64,000 nucleotides of DNA from Cycloclasticus sp. (GTDB lineage Bacteria; Pseudomonadota; Gammaproteobacteria; Methylococcales; Cycloclasticaceae): NCBI GenBank assembly GCA_002700385.1, contig PADC01000006.1, positions 62,001 through 126,000 on the forward strand, read 5' to 3'. Position 1 is the stretch's first letter; the number at the start of each line of letters is the position of its first letter. A model generated the notes under the pieces. The model was not told the DNA's origin. It saw only the letters and a program-made list of their open reading frames with translations, and ran no database searches. Position numbers and translations under genes: made by a program. This document shows, in pieces, positions 37,040-51,904 of the stretch.

Positions 37040-37836
37040 ACCCCATAAAAATATAATAAAAAACCACCTAGGACTAGCCGATATAACACAAAAGGTAACA
37101 TCCCAATTTTCTCAAGTAACCTAAGAAAAACAGCTATACAGGCAAAGGCACTTAATGCTGAAATAAGCACACCCAAGCTGATAGAAACCCAATCAATTGT
37201 TTCAGAAGAATTGATTAATTCAAATGATTTCAAACTTCCTGCTAAAAAAATTAATGGCACAGATAACAAAAAGGAAAAACGCGCGGCGGCTTCACGAGTT
37301 AACCCCAACAAAAGCCCCCCTGTCATCGTAATACCTGAACGAGAGGTACCCGGAATGAGCGCTAATACTTGATATAAACCAATAACCAAAGCCATTTTAA
37401 TGGTCATTGTATCTTCATTTTTAGACCGTTTACCTTTTACATCTGCAAACCAGAGTAATAATCCAAACAGTATGGTGGAAACCGCAATAATACTGGGGGA
37501 ACGTAAATAAATTTCCACTAAAGAGCCCGCCAACAAGCCCACCAGTCCAACCGGTATCGTGCCCACCACAATCATCCAGGCAAGACGACTTTCTTGCGTC
37601 TGCTTTTTATAAATTAACGAACCAACCCAGCCGACCACTATTTTTTTTAAATCGCTTCGGAAATAACACACAACTGCCAACAGTGTCCCCAGGTGAACGG
37701 CCACATCAAAAGCAAGGCCTTGATCCGTCCAACCAACAACAAGTGGCAATAAAATCAAATGCGCAGAACTTGAAATAGGAAGGAATTCCGTCAGTCCTTG
37801 TAATAATCCCAGTCCCAAAATTTGATCAAAATCCAT
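37036..37836 (-). CDS. uppP: Undecaprenyl-diphosphatase UppP
   Basis: Dephosphorylates undecaprenyl diphosphate to recycle the lipid carrier for peptidoglycan. The first conserved box is GLLQGLTEFLPISSSAHLIL (residues about 13-32) and the second IPGTSRSGITMTGGLLLG; both carry the catalytic residues of the BacA family. About eight helices; length 266. It is 8 bp from truD and convergent with the smr gene. Confidence 0.96.
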   Translation of the reverse strand: MDFDQILGLGLLQGLTEFLPISSSAHLILLPLVVGWTDQGLAFDVAVHLGTLLAVVCYFRSDLKKIVVGWVGSLIYKKQTQESRLAWMIVVGTIPVGLVGLLAGSLVEIYLRSPSIIAVSTILFGLLLWFADVKGKRSKNEDTMTIKMALVIGLYQVLALIPGTSRSGITMTGGLLLGLTREAAARFSFLLSVPLIFLAGSLKSFELINSSETIDWVSISLGVLISALSAFACIAVFLRLLEKIGMLPFVLYRLVLGGFLLYFYGV

Positions 37837-37844
37837 TTTTCATC

Positions 37845-38888
37845 CTAATTTAAACGGTTGGTTTTTATTAGCTCACGTATCAGAGCTGTTGCATAGCTAC
37901 CAGATGGTAACTTAAATTTTAATCGTAACGAGTCCTCAGATAAAAAACCAAATTCAAACGCCTCGGGCACAACCCTCAACGATCGCCTGGCTGATCCCAC
38001 CTTGGCCTTTAATAAACCATCACAAAACACCTTTTCTTCCTTAAAAATCTGATTCTCAAGTTCATAGACAGCCTTAGTGGAGGCATGACTAGATACACCA
38101 AACAGAGGCCCTGTAGGATGGATATCCTGTTCTAACAAGCGCTTATTAATCAAATCAGAAATTCTCTCTTCCTTAAAGTACTGACGCGTTCCATTCAGCA
38201 TAAACACATCACCTGGCAAAGCTTTATCCCAGTTTTTATCTGCAACACGTTTATTCAGCACTTGATTAAACAAGTATGATCGCGCTGAGGATAATAGTAA
38301 GTTTTTCATTTTTTTATTTTTTATCGCCTCATTTCTAGAAAAAATGCGATAAACACGCTCTATATTTTGACAGAGATAACCAAAACGCTGTTCCATAAAA
38401 TAATTGGGAACACCGGTTTCTTTTATTTGCTCAGCACGATTTAAGAATTGATCAGAATCGCCTTTTAAGCGTGTAATAATGATGTCAAATTCATTAAATT
38501 TAATGCTGCCACGTTTGAGCTTTTTTGAATGACGCGTAATGTTTTCAATCCGCAAGGTCTCTTCCTCAAGCAAATGCCAATCAGGGCCTTCCTTACCCGG
38601 CAGGTGTACGCTAAACCATTGCTTGGTCACTGCATGCCGATCTTTCATGCCGGCATAAGAAACTGCTCGTCTAGGAACCTTGGCATGCATAGCCAGTTTT
38701 TTTGCCACCTCTTCGGTATTGAGTCCCGTTTTTTGTAGGTATAAAAAAACATGCTCGCCTTCAGTTGATGGCTTAAAGGATAGTTGCTCATTCACTTTAA
38801 AATATTGAGCCACCTCCCTCATCATGCCCGTGCCAACCGCTCCACCCAATGCAGATGACAGATCAATAACATGTGTTTCATACCCCAT
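37845..38888 (-). CDS. truD: tRNA pseudouridine(13) synthase TruD
   Basis: Makes pseudouridine 13 in tRNA-Glu. The catalytic aspartate is in SYAGMKDRHAVTKQWFS, the motif that defines TruD. Conserved GVPNYFMEQRFG (residues about 155-166) and the C-terminal SGSYATALIRELI are present. Length 347 is typical. It follows ispF and precedes uppP. Confidence 0.95.
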   Translation of the reverse strand: MGYETHVIDLSSALGGAVGTGMMREVAQYFKVNEQLSFKPSTEGEHVFLYLQKTGLNTEEVAKKLAMHAKVPRRAVSYAGMKDRHAVTKQWFSVHLPGKEGPDWHLLEEETLRIENITRHSKKLKRGSIKFNEFDIIITRLKGDSDQFLNRAEQIKETGVPNYFMEQRFGYLCQNIERVYRIFSRNEAIKNKKMKNLLLSSARSYLFNQVLNKRVADKNWDKALPGDVFMLNGTRQYFKEERISDLINKRLLEQDIHPTGPLFGVSSHASTKAVYELENQIFKEEKVFCDGLLKAKVGSARRSLRVVPEAFEFGFLSEDSLRLKFKLPSGSYATALIRELIKTNRLN

Positions 38889-38894
38889 AAAAAA

Positions 38895-39371
38895 TTATTT
38901 TTCAGGGACTAATAAAACAACAGCGTGCGCTTCAATACCTTCCTTTCGACCAGCAAAGCCCATTCCTTCCGTTGTTGTCGCTTTAATATTTACCTGCGAC
39001 ACATCGGCGCCCAAATCGCTCGCTATGCGTATCGCCATCTCTTTAAGATACGGCGCTAGTTTGGGCGTTTGAGCAATGATCGTTAAATCAATATTACCTA
39101 TTTTAAGCCGTTCATGTTTCACCAGAGAAAAGACTTGTCGTAATAAAATACGACTATCGATATTTTTAAATTCTTTATCGCTATCAGGGAAATGTTGGCC
39201 AATATCTCCTTGAGCAATCGCACCTAACAAGGCATCACACAATGCATGAATTGCAACATCGCCATCTGAATGCGCCAGTAAACCCAGCTTATATGGAATA
39301 TTCACCCCGCCTAATACAAGATCCTTTCCCGGCTCAAACCGGTGGGCATCATAACCATGTCCTATGCGCAT
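38895..39371 (-). CDS. ispF: 2-C-methyl-D-erythritol 2,4-cyclodiphosphate synthase
   Basis: The MEP-pathway enzyme that forms MEcPP and releases CMP. The metal ligands are in GHGYDAHRF (Asp8, His10), and the fold is confirmed by [30 protein letters not shown] and the terminal [16 protein letters not shown]. Length 158. Its start overlaps the ispD stop by ten bases, so the two consecutive pathway enzymes are coupled. Confidence 0.97.
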   Translation of the reverse strand: MRIGHGYDAHRFEPGKDLVLGGVNIPYKLGLLAHSDGDVAIHALCDALLGAIAQGDIGQHFPDSDKEFKNIDSRILLRQVFSLVKHERLKIGNIDLTIIAQTPKLAPYLKEMAIRIASDLGADVSQVNIKATTTEGMGFAGRKEGIEAHAVVLLVPEK

Positions 39372-40061
39372 TGTTCTTTACTCTGTTGTTGTAAATAAAA
39401 CCGGGCTAACTCTAAATCTTCAGGTGATGTGATTTTTATATTATCTGCATGCCCTTGGACTACGTGCACAGATTGGCCCATTTGTTCAATTGCACTGGCT
39501 TCATCGGTTATTGTTTGGCCTTTCATTTCGGCAGAAATTAGTGCTTTTTCTAACTCACCAAATTTAAAGATTTGCGGAGTTAAGGCTCGCCACAATGACG
39601 TTCTATCGACGGTTCCGTCTACTAAATCATTGTCAACTTTTTTAACCGTATCGTGTATGGGCAATGCCAAAATGGCGCCTTGTTGCCGATTTAACGCGGC
39701 GGTTATCAAGCTATCAATATCACGGTGCCTAACACAAGGTCTAGCCGCATCATGAACCAATACCCAATCATCCTGAGCCGCTTTTTGTTTCATCGATTTT
39801 AGGCCGTTTAAAACTGAATTTGCCCGCTCTTCACCACCCTCAGCTCGTTGAATTCGGTCATCGCCTGAGAAAGAGCTTTTAGGCCAATAAGGATCATTTT
39901 TTTTGAGACAAACAACGATATTATCTATCTTTTTGCTCGATAACAGTCGTAACAAGGTTGTATCTAAAACAGTCGACGACATTAGATTTAAATACTGTTT
40001 GGGCCGATCACTCTGCATTCTTGAGCCAATGCCAGCGGCTGGAACAAGGCACCAGATTTTT

Positions 40062-40081
<20 letters not shown>
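39362..40081 (-). CDS. ispD: 2-C-methyl-D-erythritol 4-phosphate cytidylyltransferase
   Basis: Transfers CMP to MEP in isoprenoid precursor synthesis. The nucleotide-binding motif [19 protein letters not shown] begins near residue 13, VHDAARPCV is the conserved active-site element, and [11 protein letters not shown] ends the domain. Length 239. Its ATG lies inside the end of ftsB (20-base overlap), a common arrangement in gammaproteobacteria. Confidence 0.96.
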
Positions 40082-42488
<2,407 letters not shown>

Positions 42489-42493
42489 GCCTG

Positions 42494-44164
<1,671 letters not shown>

Positions 44165-44224
44165 CTATTATACGCGAATCAACTCTTAAGAAAGCACCCA
44201 GCCCATAATTAAACAAAACTTTAG

Positions 44225-45553
44225 TTATTTAATTCGCCATGCAGGGTGGAGCCAATTTATGGTGTAACTCGGACTCTCTGCTGACGCTAAATAACGTTCA
44301 TCAAGCCACAAGTCTGCAACCGCTACCAATTCATCGTTCAGGTAAATAAGTGGTAATGAATTTCTTACCCAAGGCAATATTCTTTCTTCATTTAATAATT
44401 TCTTTAATGTCTTTCTACCCGATCTTCCGGCTAACTGGATAGATTCGCCACCTTGCCGACTTCGAATAGTGATATGAGCTGAATCCCATAAGTGTCGATC
44501 TACGCCTAAACCTTTTGAAGGTTGAATAATGAGCTGACCGAGCGGTTCGGGCAGTTGGAACTCCTTATCAAGCCATTCATGAACGCTAATGATCGGCTCA
44601 CTCTGTTTTTCTTTATAATAAAAATGCTCATCAAACAATCTGACTTGATGGTTCGACCATTCTACAATTGATACTTTTCGAGCATCTCCTTTTAACAACC
44701 CTTGAATTTGCAGAAGTTGTTTTTTTGACGGTACGCGAACACCCTGTGTTTTTAACCACTCACGAATAATTAATCGCTGATACGCCTCATTATGCTGCTT
44801 GATAATAGCAATAGGAAGCTCACGCGCCCCGGCCTCCGACAGTATAGGGGCACAAATATCTGCGAGAATGGAAGCGGCTTCTGCACAATGTGACGCAGAC
44901 CTTGCCGTCGTTCTTGAAAATGCTGGCCAGCGACTTTGAATTAAAGGGATGACCTGTTGGCGCAAAAAGTTTCTGTCATACGAAACATCTAAATTACTCG
45001 AATCCTCGATCCAAACCAGGTTTTCTTTTTGGGCATATTGTAAAACCTGCTGCTTGGTATAACCAAGAAAAGGCCTCACGATAAAACCTTCATAAAATTC
45101 AGCAATTACAGGCATACTTGCCAAGCCATCCAAGCCCGCCCCTCTTAATAATTGGAGCATTAGGGTTTCAGCCTGATCATCCTGATGTTGAGCAGTCAAT
45201 AAAACGCTGTGCTGATCGATAAACCCTGATAACGCTTTGTATCTTGCCCGACGAGCAGCTTGCTCAGGCCCTTCTCCGTGGTCATTCTTAGCGTAAACTT
45301 GTTTTGAAACAAAAGGAACATTTAAGTCGCCGGTTATTTTTTTACAATGTTCAGCCCACAGCAAAGAGTCATCATGCAAGCCATGGTCTATATAAACAGC
45401 TAAAAAAGAAAGGTGATCTAGCGTTTTCTGTAATTTAGAACACGCATGTAGCAGAACGTGTGAATCGACACCGCCGCTATAGGCAATAACTACTTTATTA
45501 ATGCCTTTGAGCGACTTGATATGTTGCTCAATTTGGTTAACAAATTCATCCAA
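44225..45553 (-). CDS. tilS: tRNA(Ile)-lysidine synthetase
   Basis: Modifies cytidine 34 of the minor isoleucine tRNA to lysidine, so that AUA is read. The PP-loop motif AYSGGVDSHVLL is at residues 24-35, with the conserved TAQHQDDQAETLMLQLLRG and WIEDSSN further on. The C-terminal RSRQGGESIQLAGRSGRKTLKKL matches the TilS C-terminal domain. Length 442. The start is TTG at 45553, with AAGG seven bases upstream. It is followed by pyrG in the same direction. Confidence 0.94.
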   Translation of the reverse strand: MDEFVNQIEQHIKSLKGINKVVIAYSGGVDSHVLLHACSKLQKTLDHLSFLAVYIDHGLHDDSLLWAEHCKKITGDLNVPFVSKQVYAKNDHGEGPEQAARRARYKALSGFIDQHSVLLTAQHQDDQAETLMLQLLRGAGLDGLASMPVIAEFYEGFIVRPFLGYTKQQVLQYAQKENLVWIEDSSNLDVSYDRNFLRQQVIPLIQSRWPAFSRTTARSASHCAEAASILADICAPILSEAGARELPIAIIKQHNEAYQRLIIREWLKTQGVRVPSKKQLLQIQGLLKGDARKVSIVEWSNHQVRLFDEHFYYKEKQSEPIISVHEWLDKEFQLPEPLGQLIIQPSKGLGVDRHLWDSAHITIRSRQGGESIQLAGRSGRKTLKKLLNEERILPWVRNSLPLIYLNDELVAVADLWLDERYLASAESPSYTINWLHPAWRIK

Positions 45554-45599
45554 CGTTAAACCTTAATAGTCAAGCTGAAGTTGTTCAAAATAAATTAAG

Positions 45600-46559
45600 C
45601 TATTCCTCAGAAAACTTGCCGTAGCTCATTAAACGTTCATATCTGTCACGGAGCAAATCGTCGATTGACTTTTCATTGAGTTGAGCAATTTCTTCCATCA
45701 ACACATCTTTAATTCTTCCTTGCATTAATGAAAGGTTTCTATGTGCACCGCCTAATGGTTCTTCAATAACGCCGTCAATTAAACCATTAGAGAGCAACTT
45801 AGCAGAGGTAATGGCCATGGCCTCAGCAGCCTGTGACGCTTTTTCTGCACTTTTCCATAAAATGGATGCACATCCTTCTGGTGAAATCACAGAGTAGGTA
45901 CTGTATTCCAACAAGAATAACTTATCACACACGCCTAGGGCCAATGCACCGCCGGAGCCTCCTTCACCAATAACGATACTAACAATAGGCGTCTTTAATT
46001 TAGACATTTCAAAAAGGTTTTTGGCAATCGCTTCGCTTTGCCCGCGCTCCTCGGCACCAACACCCGGGTACGCACCCGGTGTGTCAATAAAGGTAATAAT
46101 TGGTAACCCAAAACGTTCTGCCATGTGCATTAACCGGAGGGCTTTTCTGTAGCCTTCGGGTCTCGGCATGCCAAAATTACGTTTCAACTTTTCATTTGTA
46201 TCACGGCCTTTTTGATGCCCAATCACCATAACCGGAATACCTTCTAATCTCGCCATTCCACCAACAATGGCAGCATCATCGGCATAATGACGATCACCAT
46301 GCAATTCAATAAAGCCATCTAAAACACCATCGATATAATCTAATGTATATGGCCGTTTAGGGTGACGAGATAGTTTCGAAATTTGCCAATCGCTTAACTT
46401 GGCAAAAGTCGATTCCGTTAAAGAGAGACTTTTCTCTTGTAGTCGATCGATCTCTTTCTGAATATCAATGTCGTTATCGCTACCCACACGCCGAAGCTCG
46501 TCGAGTTTTTCTTCCAGTTCAACGATAGGTTGTTCAAAATCTAAGTAATCAAGGTTCAT
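45600..46559 (-). CDS. accA: Acetyl-CoA carboxylase carboxyltransferase subunit alpha
   Basis: The alpha carboxyltransferase subunit, which with AccD makes malonyl-CoA for fatty acid synthesis. The family pattern is clear: [66 protein letters not shown] and [19 protein letters not shown]. Length 319 is exactly that of E. coli AccA. It follows dnaE. Confidence 0.98.
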   Translation of the reverse strand: MNLDYLDFEQPIVELEEKLDELRRVGSDNDIDIQKEIDRLQEKSLSLTESTFAKLSDWQISKLSRHPKRPYTLDYIDGVLDGFIELHGDRHYADDAAIVGGMARLEGIPVMVIGHQKGRDTNEKLKRNFGMPRPEGYRKALRLMHMAERFGLPIITFIDTPGAYPGVGAEERGQSEAIAKNLFEMSKLKTPIVSIVIGEGGSGGALALGVCDKLFLLEYSTYSVISPEGCASILWKSAEKASQAAEAMAITSAKLLSNGLIDGVIEEPLGGAHRNLSLMQGRIKDVLMEEIAQLNEKSIDDLLRDRYERLMSYGKFSEE

Positions 46560-46601
46560 ACGTTCATTCTAGCTTGAGTCAATAAAATGAGCCAGTAGTA
46601 A

Positions 46602-49600
46602 TCAATATCTAATAAAACGTTGTTGTTCTGGCAAAGCTTTCTTTAATTCTGTTAACAGCGTGTTTTTTGGCGATACCTGCCATTGATCAGACAGGTTAAT
46701 CACCGTTGATGCCCCAGGCAAGGTCAGTTTTATTTTTACAGGACAACTACCACCTTGGTACACGCTCAGCAATTTGTGCAGTTGCGGTATTTTTTTTCCC
46801 AAGTCTAAATGCGAGGAATCTAAATCTAAAACAAGGTCCTTCAAAAACCTTTCGCGAGCCTGCTCAACGTTCATCACCGTTTCAATGCTGATTCTATTTT
46901 GGCCGGCAAAATCATCAAAAGAAATTGAGCCTTCTATCACCACAATTTGCTCCACAAGCAAAAGCTCCTTATAGCACTCAAACACCTCGGTATACGCTAC
47001 TGCTTCCATTCGTGCACTACCATCATCTAGTATCACCGTGGCAATTTTAGAGCCATTTTTTGTTGGTCGTGTGCGAACGTCTAGTATTAAGCCGGCCAAG
47101 GTCACCGGTTTACCCTTTGCTCTTCGATATTGCCCACCACCCGACGTATTAAGCTCCATATCATGTAATATTGCTAATTTACCTGACACCATGTTCATCA
47201 TTTCATCTCGAACTGAATCAAAGGGATGGCCGGTCAGGTATAAACCCAGCACCAATTTTTCTTCTTTTAAACGCTGATGCTCTGACCAGGCTTCTATCGT
47301 GGGTTCACCTGCTTGCTTTGCTTCATGAAGTGTTAATCCAAACAAATCATCTTGCCCCGCCACCCTGCTTTTATCATGCTGTTCAGCCATTAGTAGCACG
47401 TCAGATAACTCATGCATCAGTTTTGCACGATTGTTGTCAAAGCAGTCAAGTGCGCCTGAACGGATCAGCGCCTCTTGGACACGTCGATTCGCTTTCCTGA
47501 GATCAATCCGCCTCGTTAAGTCTTCATAGTTCACAAAGGGCCCAGCCAGCAATCGTTGCTCCATGATAGACTCAATGGCCGCTTCTCCAACCCCTTTTAT
47601 GGCGCCAAGACCATAGATAATTTGCCCGTCATCATTCGTTGTAAAATGGTAGTCAGAAGCATTAACATCGGGTGGCAAAATATCCAACCCCATCTCTCGA
47701 CATTCATCGATAAACAGCACCACTTTATCCGTGTTATCCATGTCGGAAGATAAAACCGCCGCCATAAACTCTGATGGATAATGTGCTTTTAACCAAGCTG
47801 TTTGATAAGCAATAAGCGCATAAGCCGCTGAATGTGATTTATTAAAACCATAACCAGCAAACTTTTCCATCAAGTCGAAAATGTAGGTCGCAACTTCTTC
47901 ATCTACCTGGTTAGCAACCGCACCTTGGGTAAACATCTCTCGTTGCTTTGCCATTTCTTCCGGCTTTTTCTTGCCCATAGCCCGACGCAGTAAATCTGCA
48001 GACCCTAAGCTATAACCTGCTAGGTCTTGAGCAATTTGCATCACCTGTTCCTGATATAAAATGACGCCGTTTGTCGGCTCTAAGATAGGGATCAACGTTG
48101 GATGGGGGTATTCAGCTTTTTTACGCCCATGCTTCACATTAATATAATCATCAACCATCCCTGATTGCAAAGGTCCAGGCCTAAACAACGCCACTAAAGC
48201 GATAATATCTTCGAATGAATCTGGGCGAAGGCGACGAATCAAATCTTTCATTCCTCGCGATTCCAGTTGAAAAACTGCAGTTGTTGCATAGTTTTTCAAT
48301 AACTCATAGGTCTTTTCATCATCGCGCGGTAACAGATCAATATTGATCTTCTTTTCCCCTTTTGACTCTAAACGCTGATTAATATTTTGCAGCGCCCAAT
48401 CAATGATGGTCAGTGTTCTTAATCCTAAAAAGTCAAACTTAACCAAGCCAACTGCTTCAATATCATCTTTATCGAACTGCGTAACCAGGTTTGCCCCCCC
48501 TTCTTCACAATATAACGGGGAGAAATCAGTTAGTTTGGTTGGAGAGATCACCACACCACCCGCATGCTTACCGGCATTTCTTGCAATACCTTCAAGCATG
48601 AGTGCTAAATCAATTAACTCACGGACTTCATCCTCTTCCTTATACGCGTCTAAAAGATCGGGGCTCTCCTCCAGTGCCTTGGTCAGCGTCATACCAATCT
48701 CAAACGGGATGGCTTTTGCTAATCGATCAACAAACCCATATGGGTGGCCCAATACACGTCCAACATCTCTAACTACCGCTTTAGCAGCCATACTGCCATA
48801 GGTAATAATTTGCGACACTTTATCTCGACCATACTTTTCGCCCACGTAGTCGATAACACGATCGCGACCATCCATGCAAAAATCAACATCAAAATCAGGC
48901 ATAGAAACACGTTCGGGGTTCAAAAATCGCTCGAAGAGCAAATCAAATTCAATCGGGTCTAAATCTGTAATTCTCAGCGCATACGCAATAATAGAGCCTG
49001 CGCCAGAGCCTCGACCAGGGCCAACAGGGACACCATTGTCTTTTGCCCACTGAATAAAGTCTGCAACAATTAGAAAATAGCCAGGAAAACCCATTTGGCA
49101 AATCACGTCTAATTCACGTTTTAAACGCGCTTGATAATCAGCTCTTTTTTGTTCATCAAATGTTATTCTGTGCGAGGTTTCTTCAATTCTTTTTTCCAAA
49201 CCCTTTTGCGACAAATCGGCGAAATATTCATCTATGGTCATGCCATCAGTAATCGGAAAATCAGGCAGGAAGTTTTCGCCTAAACTTAATTCAACATTAC
49301 ATCGTTTAGCAATTTCAACGGTATTGTCGATAGCCTCAGGTAAATCAGAAAACAGCTCGAGCATCTCATCCTGGCTTTTTAAGAATTGTTGATTCGTATG
49401 CGTCTTAATACGCCGAGAATCAGACAATACACGGCCTTGATTGATACACACACGCGCTTCGTGTGCATCAAATTCTTCTTGTTTTAAGAAACAGCACGCA
49501 TTCGTCGCCACAATGGGTAGCTGATGACTGATTGCCAGCTCAAGAAGCTGGCTATTTAACTTTTCCTCGCCCGCCCGACCTATGCGTTGGAGTTCTATAT

Positions 49601-50102
49601 AAAAACGATCGCCAAAAACGTCCAGCCAACGAGATGCTTTCTCATTGGCAGCCTCTATGTCATCCGCTTCGAATGCGCCATGAAATAAGCCATCCAAACC
49701 GCCTGATAACACAATAAGGCCTGAGTTATTATCGAGTATTTGTTGGCTTGTTAAATAAGCAACCCCTTTATCTTGACCCTTCAGATAGGCCTCAGAAATT
49801 AATTCGCATAGTGCTAAATAACCCTGTTGATTTTGTGCTAACAAGGTAACGATGTAGGGATTTTTTTGACTAACCCCATCCATTATTCGAACATCTGCTC
49901 CAATAATTGGTTTAACGCCCGAACTGATCGCAGCCCGGTAAAATTTAACTGTTGCAAAAAGGTTCGATTGATCCGTGACGGCAATCGCTGGCATTGAAAG
50001 CTCAACCGCTTGATTAACAAAAGGTTTGACGCGAATAATACCGTCAACCAGTGAATATTCTGTATGATTGCGAAGATGAATAAATTTGGCAGAATCATTC
50101 AC
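46602..50102 (-). CDS. dnaE: DNA polymerase III alpha subunit
   Basis: The catalytic subunit of the replicative polymerase, 1166 residues. The N-terminal PHP domain starts FIHLRNHTEYSLVDGI; the polymerase core contains GPGRGSGAGSIIAY and the catalytic PDFDVDFCMDGRDRVIDYV; the helix-hairpin-helix region (YGLGAIKGVGEAAIESI) and an OB-fold (VTLAGLILDVRTRPT) follow. It is the DnaE1 type with no exonuclease domain. The start is GTG at 50102, overlapping the rnhB stop by four bases (GTGA), with GGGAGG upstream. Confidence 0.98.
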   Translation of the reverse strand: MNDSAKFIHLRNHTEYSLVDGIIRVKPFVNQAVELSMPAIAVTDQSNLFATVKFYRAAISSGVKPIIGADVRIMDGVSQKNPYIVTLLAQNQQGYLALCELISEAYLKGQDKGVAYLTSQQILDNNSGLIVLSGGLDGLFHGAFEADDIEAANEKASRWLDVFGDRFYIELQRIGRAGEEKLNSQLLELAISHQLPIVATNACCFLKQEEFDAHEARVCINQGRVLSDSRRIKTHTNQQFLKSQDEMLELFSDLPEAIDNTVEIAKRCNVELSLGENFLPDFPITDGMTIDEYFADLSQKGLEKRIEETSHRITFDEQKRADYQARLKRELDVICQMGFPGYFLIVADFIQWAKDNGVPVGPGRGSGAGSIIAYALRITDLDPIEFDLLFERFLNPERVSMPDFDVDFCMDGRDRVIDYVGEKYGRDKVSQIITYGSMAAKAVVRDVGRVLGHPYGFVDRLAKAIPFEIGMTLTKALEESPDLLDAYKEEDEVRELIDLALMLEGIARNAGKHAGGVVISPTKLTDFSPLYCEEGGANLVTQFDKDDIEAVGLVKFDFLGLRTLTIIDWALQNINQRLESKGEKKINIDLLPRDDEKTYELLKNYATTAVFQLESRGMKDLIRRLRPDSFEDIIALVALFRPGPLQSGMVDDYINVKHGRKKAEYPHPTLIPILEPTNGVILYQEQVMQIAQDLAGYSLGSADLLRRAMGKKKPEEMAKQREMFTQGAVANQVDEEVATYIFDLMEKFAGYGFNKSHSAAYALIAYQTAWLKAHYPSEFMAAVLSSDMDNTDKVVLFIDECREMGLDILPPDVNASDYHFTTNDDGQIIYGLGAIKGVGEAAIESIMEQRLLAGPFVNYEDLTRRIDLRKANRRVQEALIRSGALDCFDNNRAKLMHELSDVLLMAEQHDKSRVAGQDDLFGLTLHEAKQAGEPTIEAWSEHQRLKEEKLVLGLYLTGHPFDSVRDEMMNMVSGKLAILHDMELNTSGGGQYRRAKGKPVTLAGLILDVRTRPTKNGSKIATVILDDGSARMEAVAYTEVFECYKELLLVEQIVVIEGSISFDDFAGQNRISIETVMNVEQARERFLKDLVLDLDSSHLDLGKKIPQLHKLLSVYQGGSCPVKIKLTLPGASTVINLSDQWQVSPKNTLLTELKKALPEQQRFIRY

Positions 50103-50665
50103 GATAATGCCTCCCTGACAGGTGCAAACGTGCGTCGATAGATATCCGCAACACCAAGCTTTTTAAGTTGTAATTTATGTTCTGGCGTTGGATAACCCGC
50201 GTGCTTTGACAAACCGTATCCGGGATATAAAACATCAAGGGTGGCCATATGTTTATCCCTATACACTTTAGCGATAATAGAGGCTGCTGAAATCTCAGCG
50301 ACTAGATCATCGCCTGCCTTGACACACTCACCAGGAATATTGATATCAGGATAAAAAGTTCCATCAACCAAAGCGAAATCCACTTGAGCAGTCAAGCCCT
50401 CAAATGCCCGCTTCATGGCCAATAAACTGGCTTGTAAAATATTGATTTCATCTATTTCCGTCACTTCAGCACGGCCAATGGAGTAATCTTTTGCCAATTC
50501 AATAATGTTTATCGACAGCTCTTCCCGCCTTTTTTTTGTCAGTTTTTTTGAGTCCATCAACCCTTCAATGGGTTGATGCACATCCAAAACCACTGCCGCG
50601 GCAACAACAGGCCCAGCAATGCACCCTCGGCCGACTTCATCTAACCCGACAATAACCTTATTCAC
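50099..50665 (-). CDS. rnhB: Ribonuclease HII
   Basis: Removes RNA from RNA-DNA hybrids and single ribonucleotides from DNA. The catalytic motif GLDEVGRGCIAGPVVAA is at residues 8-24, with Asp9 and Glu10; LVDGTF and the acidic site in EISAASIIAKVYRD follow, as does YPGYGLSKHAGYPTPEH. Length 188. The start is GTG at 50665, overlapping the lpxB stop (GTGA), with GGAGAG upstream. It is translationally coupled to dnaE on the other side. Confidence 0.97.
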   Translation of the reverse strand: MNKVIVGLDEVGRGCIAGPVVAAAVVLDVHQPIEGLMDSKKLTKKRREELSINIIELAKDYSIGRAEVTEIDEINILQASLLAMKRAFEGLTAQVDFALVDGTFYPDINIPGECVKAGDDLVAEISAASIIAKVYRDKHMATLDVLYPGYGLSKHAGYPTPEHKLQLKKLGVADIYRRTFAPVREALS

Positions 50666-51825
50666 ACTGTCATCTCTCCTTCGATAACTCTTGAGACTAT
50701 TCGAGCGGCTTGAGCATCAGCATGACATGTTAATTTAGTTTTCATATGACCGAATTCTTCGATCATCGTTTGACGAGCCTTTTTGTCACGATATAACGCC
50801 ATGACCTCAGTCGACAAGTTGTCAACCGTGACCTCGTCTTGAAGAAGTTCTTTCACCACTGCCTTACCTGAAATTAGGTTAGGCATTGAAACAAAAGGTG
50901 CTTTTAACAAATTAAATGTTTTAAAAACCCATGAGGTCAGTGGAGACAATTTGTACGCAACCACCATCGGTTTTTGTAACAGCATCACTTCAAGTGTTGC
51001 CGTTCCAGAGGCAACTAATACGAGATCTGAGGCGGCTATCATTTCGGTGCTGGCTAAAACTTGAACCGCCAAATCAAGTTCAATGCCCGACTCGTTGTAC
51101 AAGCGAAGAAATAAGTCACTTGTCGACTGGTCAGGCATCGGCACCAACACGTTTAATTCAGGTATTTGATCAGAACAAACCTTTGCAACGTTTAAAAAAA
51201 CAGGTGCATGCCTTTCAATTTCACCCAATCGACTGCCGGGCATCATTGTTAATACCGGTTTTTCAGCGCGGATATTGAACGTTTTTTTTGCCTGCTCTGT
51301 TTCGCGAGGTTGCTCATACTGATCCGCCAACGGATGACCTATGAAAAAGCCCGGTACCAACGTCTGTTGATAATACGTTTCTTCAAAAGGAAAAATGCAG
51401 AGTAACGCATCTAATGAACCAATAAGTTTTTTTATACGTTTTGGTCGCCAAGCCCATACAGTGGGACTGACGTAATGGACCGTTTTAATACCTTGCTGAT
51501 GAAGATCACGTTCAAGTTTTAAATTGAAATCAGGCGCATCTATACCGATAAAGACATCCGGTTTCTCAGCGAGTATTTTATGCCTTAGTTGCCGTCTTAT
51601 ACTTAATAATTCAGGCAAATGTTTTAGCACCTCAAATAAGCCAAAAACTGATAACTTTGACATGGGATAATACGAATTAAAACCCTCATTTAACATTCTC
51701 GGCCCACCGATACCCGAAAAAACGGCCTTTGGATAAATGACTTTTAACTGTTTTATTAAACCCGCTCCTAATATATCGCCCGAGTGCTCACCAGCTACCA
51801 TCATGATTCTTAAAGGTTTATTCAT
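50662..51825 (-). CDS. lpxB: Lipid-A-disaccharide synthase
   Basis: Joins UDP-diacylglucosamine and lipid X to give the lipid A disaccharide. The N-terminus MMVAGEHSGDILGAGLI and the motifs FIGIDAPDFNLKLE, YVSPTVWAWRPKRIKKI-like (WRPKRIKKLIGSLD), FPFEETYY, MPGSRLGEI and VASGTATLEVML are characteristic. Length 387. It follows lpxA after 79 bp, in which I see no clear promoter, and precedes rnhB. Confidence 0.97.
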   Translation of the reverse strand: MNKPLRIMMVAGEHSGDILGAGLIKQLKVIYPKAVFSGIGGPRMLNEGFNSYYPMSKLSVFGLFEVLKHLPELLSIRRQLRHKILAEKPDVFIGIDAPDFNLKLERDLHQQGIKTVHYVSPTVWAWRPKRIKKLIGSLDALLCIFPFEETYYQQTLVPGFFIGHPLADQYEQPRETEQAKKTFNIRAEKPVLTMMPGSRLGEIERHAPVFLNVAKVCSDQIPELNVLVPMPDQSTSDLFLRLYNESGIELDLAVQVLASTEMIAASDLVLVASGTATLEVMLLQKPMVVAYKLSPLTSWVFKTFNLLKAPFVSMPNLISGKAVVKELLQDEVTVDNLSTEVMALYRDKKARQTMIEEFGHMKTKLTCHADAQAARIVSRVIEGEMTV

Positions 51826-51904
51826 TTAAATTTGCATCGTTTCGACAATAACGCAATACACTTAGAGACTATAGCTCAAAGGCCTTAACAGGTTTACAGA
51901 GAGG